Below are positions 1-12,838 of a stretch of 64,000 bases of DNA, piece after piece. Source of the stretch: Protula sp. h YS-2021 (lineage: Eukaryota; Annelida; Polychaeta; Sabellida; Serpulidae). Both the position numbers and the translations under genes were made by a program. The stretch lies in assembly GCA_949752745.1 (NCBI GenBank), contig OX457027.1, positions 78,609,214 through 78,673,213 of the forward strand, written 5' to 3'. Within the stretch, counting starts at the first letter, position 1. Each line of letters starts with the position of its first letter. The notes under the pieces were generated by a model that saw only the letters and a list, made by a program, of their open reading frames with translations, searched no databases and was not told the origin of the DNA.

Positions 1-640
1 CTAATAAATTTCCTGAAAAACAGCCAATTTTGACAAGTCGTATTTTTGAGAATTTTTGGCCGATTTCAAAAACAAGCATGTCCAAGGACATGACCCAGCC
101 GAGTTACCAAACAAGGAAAGAGAGAAAAACTCTTAAACGAATACTGTAAGGCCAAAAAAAATGAAGTATGTAAAATGCATTCAATTCGAATTTGGAAGCT
201 ACCCGAAAAGGTGGGGAGGGGTTGAAGAGGTTGGGTTTTTGACGATTCACGTATTTACCGACATTTACACAATTTTAAAAACTTTTTAAAATTCCACCAT
301 TTCGGCATTTTTTTTTTTTGGTCATTTGCGAAACAAAGCGAAAGTCCAGGTGGAGAAGCACCTAACAAACTTTCGGCGAAACCCTGGGGAACATTCCTGC
401 GTAACATCTAAACGCTTGGTGTAAAACTGCAGGAGTAGCATTTTAGAAATGGGTCAAAACGGGCAGAAAAAGTGCTGCCATTTTGTCAGTTTTTCGTCAA
501 TCGTCAAAAGAAGTATTAGCCAGGTGGGGGACCATCCAGGAAACATTCCTGCGTAATATCAAAACGATTGGAGCAAAACTGTAGGAGGAGTAGCATTTTA
601 AAGAAAAAGTTCAACATACGCACATACATTCGCACACCCA
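1..640. repeat. Dispersed non-coding repeat, two internal copies
   Basis: No coding region is supported. A block around 382-450 recurs around 535-600, about 153 bases later. Both copies hold the string AACATTCCTGCGTAA followed by a similar stretch ending in GTAGCATTTTA. This is a degenerate two-copy tandem repeat in intergenic DNA. Confidence 0.5.
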
Positions 641-654
641 AAAGTGATAAGACT

Positions 655-682
655 AACCCAGCCCGACAAAGTCGGCTGGGTT
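655..682. repeat. Short inverted repeat (hairpin)
   Basis: AACCCAGCC-C-GAC and GTCGGCTGGGTT form a 12-bp stem with one bulged C and a three-base AAA loop. A GACAGACAGACGGAC simple-sequence tract lies about 120 bases downstream. The combination looks like the end of a repeat family. No function is assigned. Confidence 0.6.
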
Positions 683-1495
683 AATAATACGACTTCGTAC
701 ACCTACAATATACATTCTAACCGTGTGCCAAAGGAAAAAGCTATACGACAAATACTATCGGAGATATAGCCTGGACACGAGGGTGCACGAAAGCGGACAG
801 ACAGACGGACAAGCTGAAACCTATATCCGTTGTTAAACAGGGGATAATTAATAAGAAAAACCAGCCTATTCGAAATTTAGTAAAATGTTTATAAAAATGA
901 AGTGTTTGTTAAATGCATTGTTTTTGGAGATCTTCCACATTTCGCTCATGAGTGCCTTAGGAATAATTAACATCAAAATCTTAAGAAGACTGATGATAAT
1001 ATCAAGTTCCCCCCCGGATGTATATTTGCAAAGGTGCGCTGCTTTAAAATTAGCCATGTTGTCCAAATGACCTGGTCTGCAAGCGAAAGAACTCAAGTCC
1101 CTTTTGCTCGTATTCATGTGCTAGTTATTACCAATTACACTTTCTTGGAAAAATTCAATCTCAAAGTGGTGAAGTTCTCTATGAACCTGAATGCTCCAAA
1201 CCAAACTTTAACTGAAATTTTTTCTTTCTTTTCTTGTATTCCAAGCCATTTACCTTGGTCGACGCCCTTGAGCATCAGTTTTCGTTTGTTATTTAAAAAT
1301 AAGGTGAAGTATAGAATCAGGAACTACAGTTTAATCAACCTTTATTTCCGGCGACTTATTATTATTTAACAGGGTCACGTAACTGGTATGTCATAAGCCA
1401 AGCTAACCAGTTTGAATGGGCATTAGGTTTTTTTTAACCGTTCACAATCTGTTCGATGATCTACGCAGTGTTTAAATAAGAAGACAACAAGTGCT
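683..1495. other. No supported gene
   Basis: Short open frames on both strands lack recognisable domains and look like chance frames in AT-rich DNA. Nothing further was identified. Confidence 0.5.
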
Positions 1496-3018
1496 AATTT
1501 TTCCTCCATTTATTAGTGTAAGAAATTGATCATCAGCTACACTACATTTATATCGGTAGATTTCCATCCGATAAAAAACAAGACCCCGCAGTACACATGT
1601 ACCTCTACACTGGAAGTACTTTCAAAGTATCCGCCCTCCCATCTCCTAGGTGTTCACGGAAGAAACACAACACATTTACAAATCTTAAAGTCAAAAATTT
1701 AAAACATCTGATTGGTACCACAAAACTAGTCAGTTTTCAAATACACACACAAAAAGACTTCATAAAATAACAGACTAACTTTCTGTACAAAAGTGTAAAA
1801 GATAAAAGGACTCTTTTCTTTCTTCAGCTTTTTTTTTACAGTTGTGGGAATGTTCTTTTAAATTTGAGTTTATCGTATCATTTCCCCTTGAGGCTCACAG
1901 CGTTTTGTACTATATACAGAGTGGAATGTTAGTTTCAATGAGACTGAAAACAGCACAATTATCACTTGTCGCCCTTCATAAGACGCCCCAAATCCGAAGC
2001 GTTCAGCGATAAGCCGCTGCATTCCGTTTACAAAACCGAGCTCTCAGTATTGACATTTTCTCCGTTTATTCTTCCTACTGTCTTGTGTTGGGTTACTTTA
2101 CTTTTACAACTAAGAACTGAGCTATGCTAAAAAATATGTTGTATCGCCTACAATTTCATGACACTGTCGATTGAGCCTATCTTATATTCAGCATTATGCT
2201 TTTGCACCACTCTGCAACCAGCTGCTACCTAATAAGTTTGCCAGATTTCTTTGCTACACAATGTACTATTTTTAACAGAATCTTCAAATAAACATGCAAC
2301 TTTTCAAGATAAAAAGAAAGCTTAAGAATTATCTTTTAATAGAATTATACATAAATTAATCCTGACACTAAAGTCAGTGGCGAATTTCGCACGATCAAAC
2401 TTTCCATTCTTTTTGTAGAAAAACAAACAGGCAGTTAAAAAAAATTTTAGCAAGAATTTATGAGCTACAGGAATTATACCGCTGAATTATTTCCATCTAG
2501 GCGATTTTGGATCAATAACATTTTTATTGTTCATCGTGTTAGTGAACAAAAAATAACAGACATTAAACTGAATCACACTTTAATTTGTATAGATCCTACT
2601 GCGTTTTTAAGCAATCCGCTTCTTTAACGATGAACGAAATAAAATTGAATCGTGAATAAATTTACTCTGGACAATTCTGAAAAGAAATTTTTTCTATTCA
2701 CCCAAGGATTGCTGGTAAAAATGTTGAAGGTTTGTTATTAAGCATACAAACAAAATCCTAATTAAAAGCTTTAGTGTCCTTAAATTACATATTATATAAC
2801 TTAATAAGTAAAAGTCATCTCGCCATCATTTCCATGACTGTTACATAAGCCAGAAAAAGCCTATGCAAGAAAAAAAAAACATACACCGAATTCCACAAAT
2901 TGATCCTAAAATGTATTCTGGGCTAATGTATCCTTAGAAAACGCTTTACACGGAATGGGCGAGTGTACGTATGAGCTAGCATCGAGTCCATCGTGATAGG
3001 AAATTCTATATACCATAT
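1496..3018 (-). other. Probable RHOA 3' untranslated region
   Basis: This AT-rich non-coding stretch lies directly downstream, on the minus strand, of the RHOA stop codon. Its extent is an inference. A TTTATT on the plus strand near 1508, which reads AATAAA on the minus strand, is one possible poly(A) signal. Transcript data would be needed to fix the end. Confidence 0.4.
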
Positions 3019-3441
3019 CTATAACATAACACATTTGCCTTTTTTCTTCTTCTTCACCTGTAAGGCTGCACGGGTGGCGGTTTCGAAGACTTCACGCACG
3101 CCCTCTTTCGTTTTGGCCGAGCATTCCAGATAACTAAATGCGTTTATTTTATCTGACATGGCCCTTCCTTCCTCGTATTTGACCGGCTCTTGCTTCATCT
3201 TCGATAATTCGCGAATAGTATTGCCATCATTACGTAAATCCTTCTTGTTACCGACCAGGATAATGGGCACGTTGGGGCAGAAGTGCTTCACTTCGGGAGT
3301 CCATTTTTCCGGGATGTTTTCTAAGCTGTCGGGGCTATCTATACTGAAGCACATGAGGATGACGTCAGTGTCTGGATACGACAATGGTCGCAGCCTGTCG
3401 TAATCTTCCTGGCCTGCTGTGTCCCACAACGCTAATTCAAC
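3019..3441 (-). CDS. RHOA: RhoA small GTPase, terminal coding exon
   Basis: This exon encodes residues 53-192 of a Rho-family GTPase, a membrane-anchored switch for actin and contractility signalling. Visible motifs are switch II ([12 protein letters not shown]), the Rho insert region ([14 protein letters not shown]), the base-recognition motif NKKDL and the SAK motif. The C-terminus is a lysine-rich polybasic stretch ending in the CAAX box CVML; its final Leu predicts geranylgeranylation. The exon begins right after an AG acceptor (intron ...CCTCAG, exon GTTGAA) and joins in phase 0 to the upstream exon at 4245-4400. The stop is TAG at 3019-3021. The combined product is 192 residues against 193 in vertebrate RhoA. 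Conservation is very high and the frame is unbroken, so this is a functional host gene. Confidence 0.97.
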   Translation of the reverse strand, partial: VELALWDTAGQEDYDRLRPLSYPDTDVILMCFSIDSPDSLENIPEKWTPEVKHFCPNVPIILVGNKKDLRNDGNTIRELSKMKQEPVKYEEGRAMSDKINAFSYLECSAKTKEGVREVFETATRAALQVKKKKKGKCVML

Positions 3442-4202
3442 CTGAGGACCAAAATATATCGGAATTAACAACCTCTACACATTTCAAACTGTTCAAAACT
3501 GGCTGAAGTCACTGGTGAACGAGTCATCCGTTAACTTCCCGTTCGTGCAAATCCCCAGCGCAAATTTCTTCTTCATTGTATTATATATTAATCATACAAT
3601 ATGCCCTTCTTGACTTTATTTATTTCATTCATCTACATTATTTATTTTAATGTCTATTTAGTTACTTTATTTGTAAAGAAAAGATGTTTTCAACTCAACA
3701 TTAAAGCCCCTTATACCGTATTATTTAAAATAAGAATTCTGAAACAAATAAGAAACCAGACATTTTTCGGTAGGCTATTCCTCACAGACCACAGACAATT
3801 CGAATGTTCAACAAATCAATAATACTTGAATTTTTCTTATACCAAAGGATTAAAATTACTTAAACAATGTAAATTCTTGTCTTTTGGCGACAGGAAAACA
3901 AAAATATTGAAAATCTGAATTGTTACTTGGCTTTTTGTTAAAATGACGGCAGTTCAGTACTGAATAACCTATTGAAATTTTGAATTTTCAAAAACTTACT
4001 TATATTTTTATTCTTACAGATATTTTCTTGTTTCTAAGGCAAGAAAATAAGTTATTTAAAAATGTGCAAGCTAAACTGACGAAATAATGAAAACGTTTCG
4101 ATTTCTGCGTCATTCAAGTTATCGGTAGTCTATTCCGGAATAGCCTACCAAAAAATATTCTTATTTTAAAATTTAGTGATATAGGGAACGTCGTATTATT
4201 TA

Positions 4203-6230
<2,028 letters not shown>

Positions 6231-6231
6231 T

Positions 6232-6953
6232 ATTAGTACGGGTGGCGATATTTATCGATACAGCGATATATCGCCATGTGTTTTCTTACGATACGTATCG
6301 CGATACGAATTTTGAAATATCGATATTTTTCGATATTTTCCGCTGCATGTTTAATTCAATATTTTTTGGTGATGTGCTAACGAGTGATATCTGCAATGTT
6401 GCTGTTCTTCATTTAACACACAATATTCGGCTGGTTTTCGTTTCAGATATATTTTCACGATATTTTTTTCATGTAAATTTCTGACTAAGTCGGCCAATTA
6501 CAGTGTGATAAAACATGGATGATTTTTTGCTATATTGGATATGAACTGATTGGATAATTGAATGATAACTTGATAAAAAGAACATGTGAGATTTTGCGAT
6601 TCAATGTCAGAGTAGACGCTGTGTTTTTGTTTCAGTTCTAAATACAGAACTGTTTGTTGATCTTTCAAGTTAAAAATATACCAATCAGACATTTAAGTTT
6701 AGACACTCAATCAAACAGATATTCTAAAAATTTAGTTAGACATTTTGTATTTGTTATAACGCCATTATCTAAAACTGATCAATGCCGTTGGTAAGTGTTA
6801 CAATTCCTGGAAATGAAACCATCAAACAGCTGCATTTTTTCACTTTTAAAGAATTAAAAATACCGCGATATGCATCGCGATACACAGCCAATATCGCGAT
6901 ACGTATCGCAATACAGACCGCGCCGCGATACCCAACCCTACTAATTAGTGTTC
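6232..6953. mobile_element. Possible MITE-like element with GCGATA-rich inverted ends
   Basis: Two clusters rich in TATCGCGATA-type words (about 6235-6345 and 6860-6945) face each other. The left end reads TTAGTACGGGTGGCGATA. The reverse complement of the right end reads TTAGTAGGGTTGGGTATCG. Both clusters contain the palindrome CGATACGTATCG. No transposase is encoded. The pattern suggests a non-autonomous DNA transposon with decayed inverted ends. A clear target-site duplication was not found, so the boundaries are approximate. Confidence 0.35.
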
Positions 6954-7722
6954 ACCTATTTACACTCTTGTCAGAAGTCACATTTATACTGCAAGACATT
7001 TGTTTAGTTTGTCAGGGGCGCTTAAGTATACCAAGTAATAAGTTGGTCCAAACTAGGTGGCTCAATTTAGGGAACCCTAAATCCAACCCAGATTAACTCG
7101 GACTTTAGTTTGTTGGCACAAAAATTTTTTTCAAGATTTATGTTTTTGAGCGGTACCACTTTGTTCAGTTCAATTACTACTATATCGGTTGTGCTTAAGG
7201 AATCAATACGTAAAATTTGGCTGCCTTCCGAGAGGTAAGTTGGTAGTTCCAGTTAACTTTCCACCGTAATAAGCCTATGAGGGGAGCCATATATGGTGCT
7301 CAGCGATATGGAAATAAGACAATTTTTTAAACGTTCATTTTTTAATCTTCCTCTTTATAGTTTATTTTAAGGAACTTTCATTATACATTATATTTTAGTG
7401 AAAATTTAGAAACATTTTAGGATTTGACAAAATTGTTAAGTTTGGATTTGTTACATTTCCATTTCGGTGAGAGCCTTCCATAACCTTTCACTCGTAATCA
7501 TAAGCCAAAACTTTCGACATTCCGAATACAAAGCGCAAAACTCTGTGTTTCGAATACAAACTAACCGGGTAAAAAACGGAAGAAACGACAGAGATTTCGC
7601 CTAAATATCGAATTTCTCTGTACCAAAGAGCAATCTTTTTTTAACAACCAGTATGTTATTGTGAAAACTTATTAAAAGCTCTGACAAACAGTTTTAAGTT
7701 TCAATTTCTTTTATATTCTGAG
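6954..7722. other. No supported gene; one partial repeat copy
   Basis: About 7507-7617 resembles, in the same orientation, the repeat arm at 8948-9065: both contain a cluster like TTTCGAATA followed by ACCGGGTAAAAA and a tail like AAATATCG. Otherwise this is non-coding AT-rich DNA. Confidence 0.4.
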
Positions 7723-8141
7723 AATGACCTGTTTTTGCGATATTTCCCGATTTTTACCCGGTTCGCTTGCAGCCGAGAGTCAAAGTTCTTGCGCATTTTA
7801 TCCGAAACACGCAAACTGTTATAGGCTTACGGCAAGCGAAGGGGACATCAATGCTACACAAAAGAAAAGCAAGACAATCGTAGATTGCACATCCCCCGCC
7901 GCGCTCATCTACATTATATATATTTTCTTCCCTTAAGGTATAGTAAACAATGAATAGTTCCAAAGATATCTGGCATGGATAAGGGCAGTTACAACAAGTA
8001 TTTTCTTCGTTTGCAGGCTTACGCTTTGCTTTGTTCGCAACAAACTGGTTACTTTGAGCAAGAAGGGTATTTTAACAGAAATGGAAATTGATAAATACGA
8101 CGTGTTTCCTACTATGGCAAAGTCACAGCTTGTGGGCTGGT

Positions 8142-8432
8142 TTATATCCACATGTAGAGGTACTGATGGTCTGTATAATATACAAGGAAGGTAGCAATAT
8201 CGGCCACAGGACGTGAACTAAACATTAAATCAAGATATGCGAGGTGCCTATGAGTCGGACCAAAGTCTGGCTGCTTTAGACTGAAAGTTGACATTATTTG
8301 AGAAAGTCCTTCCCGTTGCACTGTATCTAGGTTGAAGTCACCACAAATGACAGAAGGGAATTTAATGAGTAGTAATGAATTAAGGAGCTCTCTAACTTGA
8401 TCACAGAACAGACGTATAACCTGCCGTTGCAC
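8142..8432 (-). pseudogene. Endonuclease/exonuclease/phosphatase domain fragment of a transposon
   Basis: A 96-codon fragment contains the EEP-fold signature CGDFNLD, then a PTHR motif, then LDLMFSS and a C-terminal YTDHQ. The order GDFN...THR...LDL...DH is that of the endonuclease encoded by non-LTR retrotransposons and by some Helitrons. No reverse transcriptase or helicase is attached and no proper start is visible, so it is a relic. Confidence 0.55.
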
Positions 8433-8850
8433 AACTACACTTTATATACTTTCCACCTGTGAAGCTTTATTGGTCTACGGTGAATATAACAAAGACACAG
8501 CCTTGACAAATTTGTCTAAAATACAACAAAGTCCAAATTGTGAATAATCGCCACAATTACACTTTTCCAGAAATCGAAAAATAACCTGACGTTGCACAAC
8601 TACACGTTATCTACTTTCTACCTGTAGGGTTTTATTGGTGTACGGTAAATAGTAACAAAGATACAGCCTTTACAAATTTGTTCTGAAAAACGACAAAGTC
8701 CAAATTTTCAAAAAAATCGCCACAATAACATGTTTTGAAAAAAATTGAAAAATAACTTGGCGTTGCACAACTACACGTTATATACTTTCTTGCTGTAGGG
8801 TTTTATTAATCTCTGGGTAATAGTAACAAAGATACAGGATGATAAATGAT
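8421..8850. repeat. Three-copy tandem repeat, unit about 165-171 bp
   Basis: The core CGTTGCACAACTACAC begins near 8424, 8590 and 8761. Each copy continues with a TTTTATTGGT-like stretch, AACAAAGATACAG and CAAAGTCCAAATT. The third copy is incomplete. The array overlaps the 5' end of the endonuclease-like fragment. Confidence 0.7.
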
Positions 8851-9065
8851 TTTGAGACAGTACTTCAGCAGTTGCGACAAGTGATCAAACAAGTTTGCAC
8901 TTGGAGAATACTTTCCTTCCAGCCCACGTCACGGAATAAGTCAAATCACACTTTGGCTGTTTCGAATAAAATGCGCAAGAATTTTGAATTTCGACTGTGA
9001 GGGAACCGGGTAAAAATGAAAGCAATGACAGACAAATACAGGAGAAATATCGCAAAAACAGCTGA

Positions 9066-10200
9066 TACTCGGAACATACAAGAACTTGAAACTATTTGTT
9101 AAAACTTTTAACAAATTTCGAAATATGATTTTGGCTAATGTTGCAAGTATCATTTGACCCATTTTTTTACGGTCACTTCCGTGTCGCAACCGGGTTTTGA
9201 TTTATTTGTTCAGCTGAGGATGTATCAGAGTAGAAATTTGTCTCTAGCCTGGGCTCGTCTTAACCTACCTATATATCGCCTCTTTTCAGTACGTATAATC
9301 ACACGATGGTTCAAATGTACTACGAGTAACATAAAAAAGGCGAAGCGAAAAATCCAAAAGACCGTGGACCAGCTCAATACTGAAATACTATTTGGCGCAC
9401 ACTCCCTTCAACTACATCCCACGTAACACAGGATGTTAATTGGCAAAGAAAAATATCAATGACAGTACTCATAATAAACATTTCAAAATACAAACCTGTT
9501 TAAAATTCCAGTTTTTCTTATTATTTTCTGTTAAGTATAAACTACTTCCGCTTCCTGTTTGTGATTCATGACACACCTAACGAGAGGGTGGTGTGCTGAA
9601 TTGTGGTCGCAGGTGCTTGTTTACACTAGCGACTGCACAGTGAACGCCGAAAGAAGCGAACTACAATGGCTACATCACTTTCACATTCCACACAATACGA
9701 CACTGGATGTTTTCAGTTTGTCTTCAATGCGAAATTAAACAGATGATTATTTTGCAAATGTGGCCTCTTATATGCATGGAACCCCTTTTATATACTCCAA
9801 AGAATGTTTCTAAAAATAGCACCTCACATCAATAAATGCACATGGCGGAGGGCCAGTATTTATTAACCGATGCTTACGTATATTTGATTTGAAATAAAGG
9901 GACATTTCAAGACTGAACCATGACAAGTCTTTAAGATTGTATATTCGTATATTTATTTAAGTTAAATTAAGCAACTCTTACGGTAATAACAAACGAAAGG
10001 TAAGAAAATTTTGTTAATTTAAGCAATATCTTCTTGATTAGATCAAATATCTTATAGTACACCGGTATAATACACAATATTTGATTATATTAAGAGTTAT
10101 TTAAAAACTAAAACAATAAAAACAAATAAATAACAAAGCGCCCGGCATATTTATTTTCAGGTAAGACAACAATGAACAGTAAGACAACAAGTTAATAATA
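9066..10200. other. No supported gene
   Basis: AT-rich DNA without recognisable domains. The last part directly precedes the gypsy gag fragment and could hold remains of a 5' LTR or leader, but no LTR pair could be matched by eye. Confidence 0.4.
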
Positions 10201-10230
10201 TGCAAGCGTCAGCAACAGACGGGTGAGTCG

Positions 10231-10704
10231 GTGACAGATTACGTGGGTGTCCTCCAAAAGCTGAGTGAGCATTGTGAGTTCGGTGAGCGTCTGGCAGAGC
10301 ATCTCAGAGATCAGCTGGTTTGTGGGATAAAGAACGAAAATGTTCTGAAAAGATTGTTGTCGGAGAAGAATTTAACCTACCAGAAGGCCAAGGAGATAGC
10401 AATTGCCGTGGAAATGGCCATGAAGGATGTATCGGAAATCCAAGGAGCATCGGCAAATGTTAACAAGTTGCAGAGGACCACTGGAAATCGTTGCTTCAGG
10501 TGTGGCGGGAATGGTCATGGCCCCGAGAATTGCCGTTTTAAGGACGAGAAATGCCACAACTGCGGTAAGAAAGGTCACATTAAGAGAAGATGCAAGATGA
10601 AGAAATCCTGTAAGTCATCTTCCGAGAGCAAAAAGACCGGGACAGACCAGTTTAAGAAGCGAAAGCCAAAGAAGAAAGTTTTTATGTTGATGACGATGAA
10701 GTGA
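10231..10704 (+). CDS. gag: Gypsy Gag C-terminal part with two CCHC zinc knuckles
   Basis: This 157-residue frame holds two retroviral-type zinc knuckles, CFRCGGNGHGPENC and CHNCGKKGHIKRRC, near residues 89-117. They bind RNA during packaging. A Lys-rich tail follows. The N-terminal half carries helical, charged sequence typical of a Gag capsid C-terminus. The open frame has no convincing start, so the real Gag began further upstream in lost or frameshifted sequence. It overlaps the protease frame by four bases. Confidence 0.85.
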   Translation: MTDYVGVLQKLSEHCEFGERLAEHLRDQLVCGIKNENVLKRLLSEKNLTYQKAKEIAIAVEMAMKDVSEIQGASANVNKLQRTTGNRCFRCGGNGHGPENCRFKDEKCHNCGKKGHIKRRCKMKKSCKSSSESKKTGTDQFKKRKPKKKVFMLMTMK

Positions 10705-10922
10705 CCACTGATAGTGAGGAATCTAATGGCGACAGCACTTCCTGTTCAGATCCCGGCTATACGGAAGTTGTTTGCGATGTAAACAACAATAGCGAGAAGA
10801 AATGTGCGTCCATTACGATCAGTCCTAAAATAAACGGTAAGATTATCAAAATGGAGCTTGATACAAGATCTGCGCTTTCGATAATATCGAAAAGGGATTA
10901 TCAGCGCCATCTTGGTAAATGA
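10701..10922 (+). pseudogene. Gypsy aspartic protease fragment
   Basis: The frame includes INGKIIKMELDTRSALSII, matching the retropepsin active-site region of Ty3/gypsy elements, where the expected Asp-Thr-Gly triad reads Asp-Thr-Arg. That change at an invariant position and the stop soon after (10920-10922) indicate a dead protease. The same region recurs at 15135-15200 in the second copy, also altered. Confidence 0.75.
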
Positions 10923-10988
10923 CGGCTGCGGAAAACAAATGTTGTTTTAAAAACCTATACTGGAGAATGTGTAAGGCCAGAGGGGTAC

Positions 10989-11795
10989 GTGAATGTTTTA
11001 GTGGAACACGAAGGTAAGAAACATCGTTTGCGGCTGTACATTCTTCACGGGGGAGGTCCGCCTTTGTTCGGTAGAGATTGGTTCCGACACATCAAATTAA
11101 ATTGGCACGAAATCAAGTCCATACGGATGGCTCGAGGTAAGAAGAAACTAGATCATCTTCTGGAAAAGTACAGTGAGTGTTTCGGCAAAGAATTGGGTGA
11201 GCTAAAAGGGATAACTGCGAAGTTACATCTCAAAGAAGGAGTTACCCCTAAATTTTGCAAACCCAGACAAGTCCCGTTTGCAATGAGGGGCAAGGTCGAC
11301 AAGGAGCTGGACAACATGGTGAGTAAAGGGATCCTTTCACCGGTAGAATGGAGTGATCGGGCTGCACCCATTGTCCCAATTCTGAAGAAGGACGGTTCTG
11401 TCAGGATATGTGGCGATTTCAAGGCCACTTTCAATCTACAGCTCAATGTTGACTCGTACCCATTGCCGACTATTGAGAGCATGTTAGCAACATTGGCAGG
11501 TGGAGAGAAATTTTCAAAAATAGACCTCAAAACGGCGTATCTTCAAATGGTAGTGAACGAAGAATCGAGAAAATACCTGACCATCAACACACAGAAAGAA
11601 CTTTTTGTTTTCAATCGCCTGGCGTATGGTATTTCCCCAGCTGCTTCTATTTGGCAACGCGCAATTGAACAGGTTTTAAAAGATATCAAAAAGGTGCAGT
11701 GTATTTTGGACGATATGATAATCACCGGTTTAGACGATGACGATCACCTATGTACCCTCGAGAAAGTCTCAGCGATTTATAGAATACGGCCTTAA
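10989..11795 (+). CDS. pol: Gypsy reverse transcriptase
   Basis: A 268-residue frame covers the protease/RT linker and most of the RT palm and fingers. Visible landmarks are GRDWFRHIKLNW, the priming region (VDKELDNMVSKGIL), SPVEWSDRAAPIVPILKKDGSVRIC split across the fingers, KIDLKTAYLQM with the first catalytic Asp, NRLAYGISPAASIWQR and the catalytic ILDDMIITG box, where a Tyr-Leu-Asp-Asp is more usual. The frame is lost after the ILDDM box, and related sequence resumes in other frames. Family: Ty3/gypsy, Metaviridae-like elements. Confidence 0.9.
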   Translation: MNVLVEHEGKKHRLRLYILHGGGPPLFGRDWFRHIKLNWHEIKSIRMARGKKKLDHLLEKYSECFGKELGELKGITAKLHLKEGVTPKFCKPRQVPFAMRGKVDKELDNMVSKGILSPVEWSDRAAPIVPILKKDGSVRICGDFKATFNLQLNVDSYPLPTIESMLATLAGGEKFSKIDLKTAYLQMVVNEESRKYLTINTQKELFVFNRLAYGISPAASIWQRAIEQVLKDIKKVQCILDDMIITGLDDDDHLCTLEKVSAIYRIRP

Positions 11796-11954
11796 AGTCA
11801 ACCCCAACAAGTGTGAGTTTTCAAAGATTCCATTGAATTTTGTGCTCACATCGTCGACAAAGACGGAATCCACAAGACTGATTCGAAAGTCAAGGCAGTA
11901 ACAGATGCGCCAGCTCCAAGAAATGTTTCTGAATTACGAAGCTGGGTCGCCCTG

Positions 11955-12341
11955 GTGAACTACTACCACCGCTTCCTACCGAACTTGTCTACGATACTAC
12001 ATCCATTGCATCAGTTGCTCCACAAAAATCAGAAATGGCTATGGACAGACTCATGTGAAACGGCTTTTAAGAAAACGAAGGATCTCATCACATCTGATCT
12101 CGTTTTAGCACATTATGATCCGAAACTGCCGCTTCGACTGCACTGTGACGCATCATCGAAAGGTATTTCAGGGGTTATTTCGCATATCTACCTAGATGGA
12201 AGCGAACGCCCCATTAGTTTTGCATCCCGAACATTTCAAAAGCTGAGCAAAATTACTCTCAAATCTATCGAGAGGCCCTCAGCATCATTTGGAGCATCAA
12301 GAAATTCAACATGTACCTGTTTGCCCGAAAATTTACTCTAG
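11955..12341 (+). CDS. pol: Gypsy RT thumb/RNase H N-terminal part
   Basis: The frame opens with NYYHRFLPNLSTILHPLHQLL, the conserved RT connection, and continues into RNase H with LRLHCDASSKGISGVISH, which contains the first RNase H Asp. Then comes PISFASRTF. Near 12270 the frame shifts, and the RNase H continues in the frame starting around 12311. Confidence 0.85.
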   Translation: MNYYHRFLPNLSTILHPLHQLLHKNQKWLWTDSCETAFKKTKDLITSDLVLAHYDPKLPLRLHCDASSKGISGVISHIYLDGSERPISFASRTFQKLSKITLKSIERPSASFGASRNSTCTCLPENLL

Positions 12342-12838
12342 TTACCGACTGCAAAGTTTTGGTTTCTATGTTCAAAAAAGGTATTTCAACAACTACGGCT
12401 TCGCGGATGCAAAGATACGCCATCTTCCTTACTGGCTATAATTATGAAATTGAATACAGAAAGACAAGTGAACACGCCAACGCTGACGGGTTAAGTAGAC
12501 TACCCCTTCCAGTAAGCCAGAAAAATTCGTCAGGAGAGAGAGCAATATTCTACGCTGCCCTACCCGACAACTCTCCGATTTCATTCAAACAAATTGCCCA
12601 GGCAACGTCAAAAGACCAGGTATTGTCTAGAGTTTTCGAGTTCACAAGAAATGGCTGGCCCGGTAAAGTTGAAGAAGATCTTTTCCCTTATCATTCACAT
12701 GAATCAGAATTATCTATTTCACAAGAGTGTCTGCTCATTGGAAACAGAGTGGTTATTCCGGAAAAGTTCCAGAGAGCATTCCTGCAAGAACTCCATAGTG
12801 CCCATCCTGGTATGGTGAAAATGAAAAAAATTGGCTAA
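12311..12838 (+). CDS. pol: Gypsy RNase H C-terminal part and integrase zinc finger start
   Basis: Landmarks are FTLVTDCKVLVSMF (RNase H), SRMQRYAIFLTGYNYEIEY and the hallmark HANADGLSRLPL joining RNase H to integrase. The end, LQELHSAHPGMVKMKKI, carries the two His of the HHCC integrase zinc finger. The two Cys (CPSC) follow in another frame near 12893, so a frameshift near 12830 splits the zinc finger. Confidence 0.85.
   Translation: MYLFARKFTLVTDCKVLVSMFKKGISTTTASRMQRYAIFLTGYNYEIEYRKTSEHANADGLSRLPLPVSQKNSSGERAIFYAALPDNSPISFKQIAQATSKDQVLSRVFEFTRNGWPGKVEEDLFPYHSHESELSISQECLLIGNRVVIPEKFQRAFLQELHSAHPGMVKMKKIG

Larger units (their letters stand above)
7723..9065. mobile_element. Foldback-like unit with about 100-bp inverted arms
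   Basis: The arm at about 7723-7820 and the arm at about 8948-9065 are inverted copies. Read in one direction both contain a block resembling AAAATGCGCAAGAA, then AACCGGGTAAAAAT, then GAAATATCGCAAAAACAG. Between them lie an endonuclease-like fragment and a three-copy tandem repeat. This resembles a foldback or composite non-autonomous transposon. Exact ends and a target duplication were not resolved. Confidence 0.45.

Noticed and set aside
866..1369. Open frames on both strands before RHOA
   Set aside because: No domain, overlapping frames on opposite strands and AT-rich composition; chance frames.
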